The position numbers were made by a program, and so were the translations under genes. From assembly GCA_965660145.1 (NCBI GenBank), contig CBFHYX010000010.1, positions 62,001 through 126,000 of the forward strand: a DNA stretch of 64,000 bases. Reading direction: 5' to 3'. Shown one piece after another: positions 34,989 through 43,148 of the stretch. The notes under the pieces were generated by a model. It had not been told where the DNA came from, did not search any database, and saw only the letters and a program-made list of their open reading frames with translations. Each line of letters starts with the position of its first letter. The stretch's first letter is position 1. The DNA comes from JABURQ01 sp029243145. GTDB lineage: Bacteria; Planctomycetota; Planctomycetia; Planctomycetales; Planctomycetaceae.

Positions 34989-35093
34989 AGCGAAGTGTCT
35001 ATCAGGTGGGAACATTGGGAGGAACTATAGTTTATCCCAAAAACTGACCTGAAGCAAAGACTCTTACTTGCTTGGTCGACCTGGTAATTCCGG

Positions 35094-35723
35094 TTAATTC
35101 CAGACACGAACGCGGTCGAGATGCAATTCCTGTCCATCGGCACCACCGACCCTAAAGACAAGTCCCGGCTTCTTCACATGAATCGATGGGTGTCGGACGG
35201 TTGCCTTGATCGATTGGCTGGCCCCCTCTTGCTTCAATTCAACATCCACGTGATCCCCTTTCATCTCGAGAACGAGCGAATAGGATTTCCCCTGTTGGAG
35301 GTCGATCTCTGCGGTTGCCAAGTTCTCGTTCTTGGACTCTTCGACATTCTTGTCACGACTGAGTTGCACGATCATTTGTTTTGGAGTGAGCACGACCGAA
35401 TAGAGATGCCCCTTCTTTTTCAACTCGCCCTTGGCGGGATCGAATCCAAGATGGACAACTTTCGCACCCTTCAATGTAAAGTCGACTTGGATGCGTGCAT
35501 CTTGAATCGGCTGTGCCAAGCGGAATGCGGCGATATGATTGTCGGCTTTCAGTTGCGAGAGTTTAATAACTCCCTCTTCGACTTTCCAAGCACCCGTTTG
35601 TTTGGTCCATTTTTTGGACAACGGAGCATCGAATGTTTCATCAACAACCGGTTTTGGCTCGGCAGCAATCACAGAACTACAAAGCAAAGTCGCCACAAAG
35701 GCAAAAGTGAACAGAGATTTCAT
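35094..35723 (-). CDS. Secreted protein, concanavalin-like/DUF1080-type fold
   Basis: 209 residues with a signal peptide (SLFTFAFVATLLCSSVIA). The remaining beta-rich sequence has the pattern of DUF1080 / 3-keto-glycoside hydrolase-like jelly rolls: ETFDAPLSKKWTKQTGAWKV at the start, GAKVVHLGFDPAKG, LVLEMKGDHVDVELKQEG, and HLDRVRVWN at the C-terminus. No active-site residue can be named. It could bind carbohydrate. It starts 39 bases after the stop of the PhoD-like phosphatase on the same strand, so the two are probably cotranscribed. Confidence 0.75.
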   Translation of the reverse strand: MKSLFTFAFVATLLCSSVIAAEPKPVVDETFDAPLSKKWTKQTGAWKVEEGVIKLSQLKADNHIAAFRLAQPIQDARIQVDFTLKGAKVVHLGFDPAKGELKKKGHLYSVVLTPKQMIVQLSRDKNVEESKNENLATAEIDLQQGKSYSLVLEMKGDHVDVELKQEGASQSIKATVRHPSIHVKKPGLVFRVGGADGQELHLDRVRVWN

Positions 35724-35762
35724 AAGAGTCGCTTTCTGAATGGAGAATTTATATATCAGGAA

Positions 35763-37322
35763 TTATGCCGGGTGGGCGCCGGCTTGACCGGCTTCGATCA
35801 CGTAGCTCGCTCGTGTGATGAGTTCTGAACCCGGCGTCTCCACAATGGGAGTCACTCGAAAATCGGTCCTCCATTCATCGGGCGTCAAGGTACAGGCGAC
35901 ATACCCGCGTTCCGCGTTGTACCATTTCACAAAATCATTATTGGCGGCAGCACGTTCAAATTGTTCGATGCGGGTTCCACCGTTCCCGCCTGAAGTCATC
36001 GAGGTGCCAACAAATTCCGTCCCCACAACGGGCGACTTGGGATCATCAAAATCGACGTGCAGGTCGTTAACCCAGTTCGTATGAATATCGCCAGTCAGCA
36101 CCACGGGATTGGGAACTTTACGATCATTAAAGAACCGTAACAACCGCGTGCGACTGACATCATAGCCGGGCCATTGATCCATGCTAAACATGCGATTCTC
36201 ACCTTCACCGCGATTCACTCGGGCCATCATGACCTGTTGAGCGAGGACATTCCAAGTCGATTTTGTATGCAACAAGTTCGACATCAACCAATCTTCCTGC
36301 TTTTCACCAAGCATCGTGGCCTGAGAATCGAAGACCTTTCCGACCAAATCTTTGTTGCCGTCATCATTGGGTTGATCGGTGCGATATTGTCGCGTATCGA
36401 GAACATAAAAGTTTGCCAAGCGCCCGTATTGAACCTTACGATATAGTTTCATATTCGGACCGCGAGGCATGGTCGCTTTGCGCAAAGGCATCACTTCGTA
36501 ATACGCCTGATACGCATTCATTCGGCGGTACAGGAATTCTTCAGGAGAAATCCCCTGCTCTTCGGAAACAAGGTTTGAGTAATTATTGTCGAACTCGTGA
36601 TCGTCCCATGTCACTAACCACGGGAAAAGACGATGCGTCTCCTGCAAACCTGCGTCCAATCGATACTGAGCATACCGATTGCGATATTCGTCAAGCGATT
36701 TGACCTCGCCCCCGAGATGAGCGCGTTCCTTATCCTTGCGACCAGCGTACTCGTAGATGTAATCGCCCAGGTGAACAACCAGATCGAGTTCCTCTTTGAC
36801 CATATGGTCGTAACCGTTGAAGTAGCCATACTCAACATGCTGACAAGAGGTGTAGGCAAACCGCATTTGGTCGGGCATCGTGCCAAACTTGGGTGTTGTT
36901 CGCGACCGACCAACCGCACTGATCTCTGTACCCACTTTGAATTGATAATAATACCAGTGATCGGGTTTGAGACCTTCTATTTCCACATGGATTGAATGTC
37001 CGAGTTGAGGAGTCGCGATAGCCGTCCCTTTTTGGACCACTTTCGTCATTTGCTCGTCTTCAGCAACTTGCCAACGGACGTTTATAAAATCGCTCGGCAT
37101 CCCCCCATCGTGTAGAGGGTCGGGAGCCAGTCGGGTCCAAATCACAAACCCGGTGGGTGCAGGATCTCCCGAAGCGACTCCCAGAGAAAACGGGTTCTCT
37201 TTGAACTTGGGCTGCTGGAGAACACGCCCTTCGACTTGTTGACCCAACAAGGGAACAGCCGAAAGAGCGGAAAGATATTTGAGAAAATGACGCCGATCAA
37301 CGCCGTACTGTTTGGATTTCAT
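35763..37322 (-). CDS. PhoD-like alkaline phosphatase/phosphodiesterase
   Basis: A 519-residue Tat-exported metallophosphoesterase. The signal is VDRRHFLKYLSALSAVPLLG. The N-terminal Ig-like domain has LGVASGDPAPTGFVIWTRL, the catalytic domain SCQHVEYGYFNGYDHM, DLVVHLGDYIYEY, LVTWDDHEFDNNYS, and NPVVLTGDIHTNWVNDL, covering the calcium/iron ligands of PhoD. It cleaves phosphate mono- or diesters in the periplasm and is usually induced by phosphate starvation, but no Pho box is evident upstream. It is followed by the DUF1080-like gene. Confidence 0.92.
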   Translation of the reverse strand: MKSKQYGVDRRHFLKYLSALSAVPLLGQQVEGRVLQQPKFKENPFSLGVASGDPAPTGFVIWTRLAPDPLHDGGMPSDFINVRWQVAEDEQMTKVVQKGTAIATPQLGHSIHVEIEGLKPDHWYYYQFKVGTEISAVGRSRTTPKFGTMPDQMRFAYTSCQHVEYGYFNGYDHMVKEELDLVVHLGDYIYEYAGRKDKERAHLGGEVKSLDEYRNRYAQYRLDAGLQETHRLFPWLVTWDDHEFDNNYSNLVSEEQGISPEEFLYRRMNAYQAYYEVMPLRKATMPRGPNMKLYRKVQYGRLANFYVLDTRQYRTDQPNDDGNKDLVGKVFDSQATMLGEKQEDWLMSNLLHTKSTWNVLAQQVMMARVNRGEGENRMFSMDQWPGYDVSRTRLLRFFNDRKVPNPVVLTGDIHTNWVNDLHVDFDDPKSPVVGTEFVGTSMTSGGNGGTRIEQFERAAANNDFVKWYNAERGYVACTLTPDEWRTDFRVTPIVETPGSELITRASYVIEAGQAGAHPA

Positions 37323-37568
37323 GACGGAAGTTCCTTTGAATCATAGGTGTCCTCAAATCTTATCAGATCATCCGGCAAGATGAATCAGAAAAAAACCGTC
37401 TGGTTTTGTGAAGGAACATTCCTGAGTGGGGATTTCAATTCGTGTGAATTCGATTGTATTGTTGATCTGCACGTGGTTATGCTGAAAATAGAAAAATACG
37501 TGATCTGAACGGGGCTGTTCACCGTTGCCCGATCGAGATCACAACTTCATCATCACGGAGAAGTCACA
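37323..37568. other. Intergenic region between divergent genes, no clear element
   Basis: Lies between phoD-like (minus) and the DUF1559 lipoprotein (plus). The only structure seen is a short perfect hairpin, AAAACC/GGTTTT at 37392-37407 with a four-base loop. No convincing promoter hexamers. Confidence 0.4.
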
Positions 37569-39527
37569 ATGCAGCTCTCGCACAAATTCGCGATTTTCGC
37601 ACTGATTCTTGCGGTTTTTGTTTTCACAGGTTGCGGCTCAGACGAGCCTGCTCCCACTGAAGAAGCCCCAACCTCCAACGCTGCAACCTCTGAGACACCC
37701 GAGAGCCACGTCACAAAAACGATCACATCGAGTGTGGCATCTTTGGCGACTGCCTCCTCACTCGACTTGTCATACATCACCGACGACTTCGCGAGTGCGG
37801 TGATTATTCATCCGGCTCGAATCTTGTCATCACCTTTATTGAGTGGCTTGGAGAAAGCGGCAATTCCTCTCGAAAAAGGAATGACAGACTTCATTGATCA
37901 ATCCGGAATTGATCCTCGAACAATTGCTCATATTATCGTGCTGGGTGATGAAAACTCCGCGTCGGCAGCAGCCATGCAGGCTCCCGGATTATTCGGCTTT
38001 GGTGGTGGCCCTCCAGGCCAGTTTGACGATGTGGGGCCTCAATTGGATGGTCCAGGTGGATTCGATGGACCTGCGATTCCAAAAGAGGAAAAGGGACCAG
38101 AACTCCCCGATCAAGGCAAGGTTTCTCCGCAGAATCAAACACTGCAGCCGGTCAATTTTCAACCACCGTTGGATGGTCCGGGCGACATGGGAGCACCTTC
38201 TGTCCCCACGGTGATCGTTCGATTCACGGAGAATGTTGATCCGAAGACATTCTTCGATGACAAGCCGATTCCTCCGCTCGAAGATGGGAAGCAGGATGGA
38301 CTCGCCGTGAAAATCGTTCCCGATCCCTCGATGGACTTGGTGATCCATTTTGCCGACTCAAAAACAATGATTGTGACCAAATCGACTCTTTTGAAAAAAA
38401 TGGTCGAGACCAAGTCAGCAAACAGCCCACTGATCTCGGAACTCAAACAGATCGACTCGGCCAACGACTTGATTGTCGTGATCGACATGACCCATCTAAG
38501 CCCGATGCTGGTCGGCTTGGGCCAGATATTCGGCGCAGGGCAGGATCCCAATATGGCGCTGGGACTGAAGCTTGTCTCAGAATTGAAGACATTGACGATC
38601 ACAGGAGGTATTTCTTCAGATTCGCTATTGAGTGTCAGCTTCGTTGGTGCATCGACCGAAACCGTCAGTACGGTGAACGACAAACTGACCGAGTTGGCCA
38701 ACCTGGGGCGTCAGCAATACGAGATGATGAAACCGGCGATGCTCAAACAAGAAGCTCCTGTCGATGAAGCTGGCAAGAAAGTTCTCGAAGCGATGGCCGA
38801 CCAGTTGGTGGCAGGAATCACCAACAAAGCCGACGGCACTCGTTTGACGATCTCGATCCCCAAACCGGCTGACCTTAATTCGCTACCAGCGATATTAAAA
38901 CCGGTCATCGAGGATGCCAAGAAAGCAGCCGGACGCGCACAGCAAAGCAATCAACTCAAGCAAGTAGGTCTGGCGTTCCACAACTATCACGATGTCTACA
39001 ATAGTCTGCCATCGGCTGGCACAGATTACTCGGGTGAGAAAAAGGGACTGAGTTGGCGAGTCCACATTTTGCCATTCATCGAAGAGGTGGACTTGTACAA
39101 CCAGTTTAATCTCGACGAACCCTGGGACAGCGAGCACAACAAAGCATTGATCTCACAGATACCCGAACTGTTCCAGACTCCCGGCGTGAACGAAGAGGGG
39201 AAAACCGTGTTTCAGGTCGTCGTGGGTGAAAACACCTCCTTCAATCTGGAAAAGGGTTTGGGGTTTGGCGAATTCACCGACGGACTATCCAACACGATTA
39301 TGGTCGTTGAAGCAGGAGCCGACAAAGCCGACACTTGGACCAAACCGGGAGGATTGACGTTGGATGAAGAAAATCCCATCAAAACTTTCGGGACTATCAA
39401 GGAAGGAACGTTATCGGTCCTCATCTCCGATGGATCGGTCCGGACGGTCGATATCGAGACCATTTCGAACGAAACAATTAAAGCGTTAATTACCAGAAAT
39501 GGTGGCGAAATCATCGACGACTTCTAA
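37569..39527 (+). CDS. Lipoprotein with C-terminal DUF1559 domain
   Basis: 652 residues. An N-terminal lipoprotein signal (LILAVFVFTGCGSDEP, lipobox ending at Cys) is followed by an acidic Pro-rich linker, a Gly/Pro-rich segment (residues 138-200 contain several G-P-x-G patterns), a globular part and the DUF1559 module (about 455-650): SNQLKQVGLAFHNYHDVYN, LSWRVHILPFIEEVDLYNQF, and GEFTDGLSNTIMVVEAG, ending in SDGSVRTVDIETI. DUF1559 proteins are usually pilin-like; this one has a lipobox instead of the type IV pilin-like N-terminus, so it is anchored differently. It shares a transcription unit with the histidine-rich lipoprotein downstream. Confidence 0.86.
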   Translation: MQLSHKFAIFALILAVFVFTGCGSDEPAPTEEAPTSNAATSETPESHVTKTITSSVASLATASSLDLSYITDDFASAVIIHPARILSSPLLSGLEKAAIPLEKGMTDFIDQSGIDPRTIAHIIVLGDENSASAAAMQAPGLFGFGGGPPGQFDDVGPQLDGPGGFDGPAIPKEEKGPELPDQGKVSPQNQTLQPVNFQPPLDGPGDMGAPSVPTVIVRFTENVDPKTFFDDKPIPPLEDGKQDGLAVKIVPDPSMDLVIHFADSKTMIVTKSTLLKKMVETKSANSPLISELKQIDSANDLIVVIDMTHLSPMLVGLGQIFGAGQDPNMALGLKLVSELKTLTITGGISSDSLLSVSFVGASTETVSTVNDKLTELANLGRQQYEMMKPAMLKQEAPVDEAGKKVLEAMADQLVAGITNKADGTRLTISIPKPADLNSLPAILKPVIEDAKKAAGRAQQSNQLKQVGLAFHNYHDVYNSLPSAGTDYSGEKKGLSWRVHILPFIEEVDLYNQFNLDEPWDSEHNKALISQIPELFQTPGVNEEGKTVFQVVVGENTSFNLEKGLGFGEFTDGLSNTIMVVEAGADKADTWTKPGGLTLDEENPIKTFGTIKEGTLSVLISDGSVRTVDIETISNETIKALITRNGGEIIDDF

Positions 39528-39585
39528 GCTATCCTCAAAGCGAATACTTTAATATTCTAATTCATTACCCAAAACGGAGTTCAGC

Positions 39586-40182
39586 ATGTTACGCATTACG
39601 ATTCACACGTTTTTATCTGTCTTGGTCTTGGCGTTGTTTACCGGTTGCCCGGAAAAAGAAGCCGAGTATCAGAATTATAGCGACGCCGATCAGAATGATG
39701 ATCATGGACACGATCACGGTCATGAACACCACGAAGGCCCGCATGGCGGACATGTGATTGAATTAACCGAAGATCACTCGGCTCATCTCGAAGTCACGAT
39801 GGGCGAAGATCGCACCATCACCATCTATGTTCTTGCTGATGATGTTGAGACGGCCATTCCCGTTGCCGTTGGAGATGTCATTTTTGAATTGGAAGGCGAA
39901 GACGATTCCGAAATTAAACTGGAATTGACTCCCATGCCGGCCGAAGGCGAACCGGAAGGAACGTCGTCTGTCTTTGTCGTCAAAGGTGAGATCGTTCCCG
40001 CAGAAATCGACAACCTCGAAAAACTGCACGGCCACATTCATATCACCATCGATGGAAAAGAGTACGAAGGTGAACTTGAACACGATCACGATCATGACGA
40101 CCACGAAGGACACGATCATGATGAGGAGGATGACGACCACAAAGATGAAGAGAAAGCCGCAGAAAAACCTGCTGCTGAGTGA
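39586..40182 (+). CDS. Histidine- and acid-rich lipoprotein, probable metal binder
   Basis: 198 residues. The signal ends at the lipobox LALFTGCPEKE. Right after it comes a His/Asp-rich stretch (DDHGHDHGHEHHEGPHGGH) and at the C-terminus another (HDHDHDDHEGHDHDEED), flanking a beta-rich core of about 100 residues. The clusters would bind zinc, nickel, copper or other divalent metals in the periplasm. No transporter is nearby. It follows a DUF1559 lipoprotein by 58 bases and is closed by a strong terminator at 40216. Confidence 0.8.
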   Translation: MLRITIHTFLSVLVLALFTGCPEKEAEYQNYSDADQNDDHGHDHGHEHHEGPHGGHVIELTEDHSAHLEVTMGEDRTITIYVLADDVETAIPVAVGDVIFELEGEDDSEIKLELTPMPAEGEPEGTSSVFVVKGEIVPAEIDNLEKLHGHIHITIDGKEYEGELEHDHDHDDHEGHDHDEEDDDHKDEEKAAEKPAAE

Positions 40183-40215
40183 CCTTTACGACAAGTAATT
40201 TACGACCTGACTGAG

Positions 40216-40256
40216 ACACCACTTCGGCACAATTTACCGAAGTGGTGTTCTTATTT
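40216..40256 (+). terminator. Rho-independent terminator after the lipoprotein pair
   Basis: A perfect 12-base inverted repeat, ACACCACTTCGG at 40216-40227 and CCGAAGTGGTGT at 40237-40248, with a nine-base loop and a following T-rich TCTTATTT run. It lies 34 bases after the stop of the histidine-rich protein and would end that transcript. It also lies just before the DUF58 gene start, which favours 40296 as the real start of that gene. Confidence 0.85.
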
Positions 40257-40295
40257 CCCGACAACGTCTCAACCTGCAACATAATCCTAACATCC

Positions 40296-41237
40296 ATGCC
40301 GAAACCTAATCCCACTTCCAAAGCTGCACCGTTGCACGATCCCACCGCGCTGGCACGATTCGGAAATCTCGATCTGGTCGCGAAGCTGGTTGTCGAGGGT
40401 TACGTGATGGGGCAACACAAAAGCCCCTACAAAGGTTCGAGCATCGAATTTGTCGAACACCGCCAGTATTATCCGGGCGACGAAATTCGTCATATCGATT
40501 GGCGCGCTTACGGCAAAACGGGACGATATTACATCAAAGAATACGAAGACGAGACGAACCTGCGCTGCTACTTAATTGTCGATTGCTCGGGCAGCATGGG
40601 GTACGGCGAAAGCACAATCTCAAAAGCCGATTACGCGCGACAATTGGCCGCTTCGCTCGGATACCTGCTGTTCTCTCAACGAGACGCCGCCGGGCTTTAC
40701 ACCTTCGACACAAAGGTCCGCGACCAATTAGAACCTTCCACAAGTCCGCATACCTTTCAACGAATCACAGACGCGCTGGAAAAACGCCAACCGGGAAACG
40801 AAACCTCGCTGGCGAATGTCTTTGAAACAATCGTCCCTCAGATGAAACGCCGAAGTCTGGTGACGATTTTTTCAGACTGCTTCGACCGCATCGAACCGTT
40901 AATGACGGCGTTGAAAATGTTCCGGCATCAGAGACACGAAGTGATTCTGTTCCAAATCACGACCCCCGAAGAAGAATCGTTTCCGTTCAGTAAACCGACC
41001 CAGTTTCGGAGTCTGGAAAACCCCAACCACCGTAAACTTGTCGATCCCCACAGACTACGAAAGATTTATCTGGAACAGTATCAAAAGTTTCAAGAAGCAA
41101 TCACCACAGGTTGTGGAGCGATTGGTATCGATTATCACAAAATCGTGACCGATCAACCATATCAGGTCGCGCTGGGTGCTTACCTGGCGGCACGGTCCCG
41201 ATTGGCGTCTCATCGGTCTGTCGGACGTTATCGATAA
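40296..41237 (+). CDS. DUF58 domain protein (VWA-like), stand-alone paralogue
   Basis: About 313 residues. DUF58 signature: the opening stretch RFGNLDLVAKLVVEGY, GQHKSPYKGSSIEFVEHR, YYPGDEIRHIDWRAYGKTGR and YYIKEYEDETN, then the MIDAS motif DCSGSMGYGE (D-x-S-x-S). These proteins function with MoxR ATPases as chaperones or signalling factors in envelope biogenesis, metal insertion or stress. The ATG at 40296 (MPKPNPTSK) is preferred, because the upstream ATG 40242 lies within the terminator stem. No moxR is adjacent, unlike the paralogue at 52215, so it may use the MoxR encoded elsewhere. Confidence 0.87.
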   Translation: MPKPNPTSKAAPLHDPTALARFGNLDLVAKLVVEGYVMGQHKSPYKGSSIEFVEHRQYYPGDEIRHIDWRAYGKTGRYYIKEYEDETNLRCYLIVDCSGSMGYGESTISKADYARQLAASLGYLLFSQRDAAGLYTFDTKVRDQLEPSTSPHTFQRITDALEKRQPGNETSLANVFETIVPQMKRRSLVTIFSDCFDRIEPLMTALKMFRHQRHEVILFQITTPEEESFPFSKPTQFRSLENPNHRKLVDPHRLRKIYLEQYQKFQEAITTGCGAIGIDYHKIVTDQPYQVALGAYLAARSRLASHRSVGRYR

Positions 41238-41426
41238 GGTTGCCTGCCTTCACAAGTAGTGATAACCGTTACTCTTTGAACAGATCACACAAAATATTCT
41301 CACTGAAGCAGGACCATTTTGACTCCAGCCGAAGAGAGGTTAGACTGTATACAGAGGAACAACCCTTCTCCAACTCGCGATCTTAACACAGAGTGATTCC
41401 CCTCACTTTGAATGGTTTGAATCTCC

Positions 41427-41945
41427 ATGTCGGACAATCTTGGAAAACTCGATCCCGTTGGTGGCGGTGACCCAATCCCGCTGCTCAAGGAAGAACTGCA
41501 AATTGGTCGCCGCAGTCATTGTGATATTACATTGCGATTTCCGAATGTCTCGTCGCACCACTGCCTGCTGACGTATCGCAATGGTTACTGGTACATCGAA
41601 GACACAAATAGCCGCAACGGCATCAAGGTCAACGATGTTAGTTGTCAGCAAAAATATCTGCTGCCAGGAGACATCCTCTCCATCGCCAAGCACGACTATA
41701 AAGTGCTCTACGAACCACAAGGGACAGAGCCTCCGCCAGACATTGAAGAAGATGTGATGTCACTCAGTCTGATGGAAAAAGCAGGTATCGTCTCGCGTAA
41801 ACGCGACCGTGATACTGGCCGGCCCATCACTCCCGAACCCACAAAAATCGATCCGCCAAAAGTGATCGAAACTCCCGACGATGAAGCGCTCGTCTGGCTA
41901 CTCGATGAATCCGACGTTGAAAAGAAAGACGACTCTTCCACATGA
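41427..41945 (+). CDS. FHA-domain protein
   Basis: 172 residues. The FHA fold, which binds phosphothreonine peptides, is evident: LQIGRRSHCDITLRFPNVS with G-R and S-H-H-C, SSHHCLLTYRNGYWYIEDT, and SRNGIKVNDVSC (S-N/R-N-G), then LLPGDILSIAKHDYKVLYE. The C-terminal part (about 100-172) is acidic and unstructured, with Thr/Ser that could be phosphorylated. It precedes rsgA by 27 bases and is probably cotranscribed with it and the sigma-54-like regulator. Partner kinase unknown. Confidence 0.86.
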   Translation: MSDNLGKLDPVGGGDPIPLLKEELQIGRRSHCDITLRFPNVSSHHCLLTYRNGYWYIEDTNSRNGIKVNDVSCQQKYLLPGDILSIAKHDYKVLYEPQGTEPPPDIEEDVMSLSLMEKAGIVSRKRDRDTGRPITPEPTKIDPPKVIETPDDEALVWLLDESDVEKKDDSST

Positions 41946-41972
41946 GCACGTCCCGGACGAATCGAGTTTAAC

Positions 41973-43115
41973 GTGGGAAAAAAGAAAAAACAGAAGACCA
42001 ATAAAGTCCGCGTCCAGTTCCGTAAAAATCGCGGAACTCGATCACGGCAAAACCGCATCACAGAAGAGCAGCTCGGCTCTGAACAAATCAGCGATCTGGC
42101 TTCGGAAGAGCGAGTGTCTGGCAAAGGCGATTTGAGCCGTTACCGGACGATCAAATCAGTCAGCGATGACGAGAATGACCCGCAACGTGCCATCGATGAA
42201 TCCATCTGCGAATCAGCAAAAATTCTCTCCACCGCGGGTCTCAATTCTCTGGCCCGAACAGAATCCGGTCGCGATTATGAATGCACCATACGTCAAGTTG
42301 TGCGGACAGTATCGCGAGACAACCGGAACGCCGTCGTCACGGGTGATCGAGTTCTCATTCAGCCCATCAATAAGGAACAAGCGGTCATAGAACGGGTCGA
42401 GCCGCGTTACGGAACGCTCTCGCGTCAATCGGGAGGCCGCGAGCATCTGATCGTCACCAATGTCGATCAAGCCTTGATTGTCGTTTCTGCCGACGATCCC
42501 CCACTCAAACCTAATCTGGTTGATCGTTTTCTGGTCAGTGCCGAGAAGGGAAATGTCGAACCGATCATCTGCATCAACAAGGCAGACTTGGTTGAACCTT
42601 CCGACTTGCAACCGATTATCGGCATGTACTCGCAACTCGGCTATCGAGTGGTCCAATGTAGCGGTGTCGAAGGTTGGGGCATTGACGCTCTGGTGAGGAC
42701 TCTGAAAGACAAACAAACCGTTCTGACCGGGCAAAGTGGTGTCGGAAAATCAACGCTCATCAATCGGATTCAACCTGATCTGAACCTGGATACCAGCAAT
42801 ATCAGCGAGTGGAGCAGTAAAGGTCGGCACACCACACGCCGAGCCATCATGTATCCTCTGGATATTGGCGGCGCAGTTGTGGATACTCCTGGTATTCGTC
42901 AGTTGGCGTTGTGGGATGTTGTGAAGGAAGAAATTGAAGGCTTGTTTGTCGAGTTTCGTCCTTTTGTGCCGGTCTGTCGATTTCCCGATTGTAGCCATAC
43001 GCACGAAAAAAGTTGTGGCGTGAAACAAGCTGTGGTTGCAGAACTCATTTCCCACCAGCGATATGATAGTTATTTGAAGATTCTCAGCGACGAGCAATTC
43101 GACCCCGAGTGGTAA
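41973..43115 (+). CDS. rsgA: Ribosome small subunit-dependent GTPase RsgA
   Basis: Circularly permuted GTPase that matures the 30S subunit. After an OB-fold (about 92-155), motifs appear in permuted order: G4 as ICINKADL, G1 as TGQSGVGKSTLIN (about residues 250-262), the G2 loop TSNISEWSSKGRHTTRRA, G3 as VVDTPGIRQL, then the zinc knuckle CRFPDCSHTHEKSCGV. The protein has an unusually long basic N-terminal extension of about 85 residues (KKKKQKTNKVRVQFRKNRG) before the OB domain. It starts at a GTG at 41973, with no better choice. It lies 27 bases after the FHA gene and 33 before the regulator gene. Confidence 0.93.
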   Translation: MGKKKKQKTNKVRVQFRKNRGTRSRQNRITEEQLGSEQISDLASEERVSGKGDLSRYRTIKSVSDDENDPQRAIDESICESAKILSTAGLNSLARTESGRDYECTIRQVVRTVSRDNRNAVVTGDRVLIQPINKEQAVIERVEPRYGTLSRQSGGREHLIVTNVDQALIVVSADDPPLKPNLVDRFLVSAEKGNVEPIICINKADLVEPSDLQPIIGMYSQLGYRVVQCSGVEGWGIDALVRTLKDKQTVLTGQSGVGKSTLINRIQPDLNLDTSNISEWSSKGRHTTRRAIMYPLDIGGAVVDTPGIRQLALWDVVKEEIEGLFVEFRPFVPVCRFPDCSHTHEKSCGVKQAVVAELISHQRYDSYLKILSDEQFDPEW

Positions 43116-43148
43116 CTTTCCGACAACAGTTCCAGCCCCCCGGCAATT

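Noticed and set aside
37392..37407. Short hairpin as a terminator
   Set aside because: Six-base A/T-rich stem lacking a following T-run and lying between divergent gene starts, where no terminator is expected.
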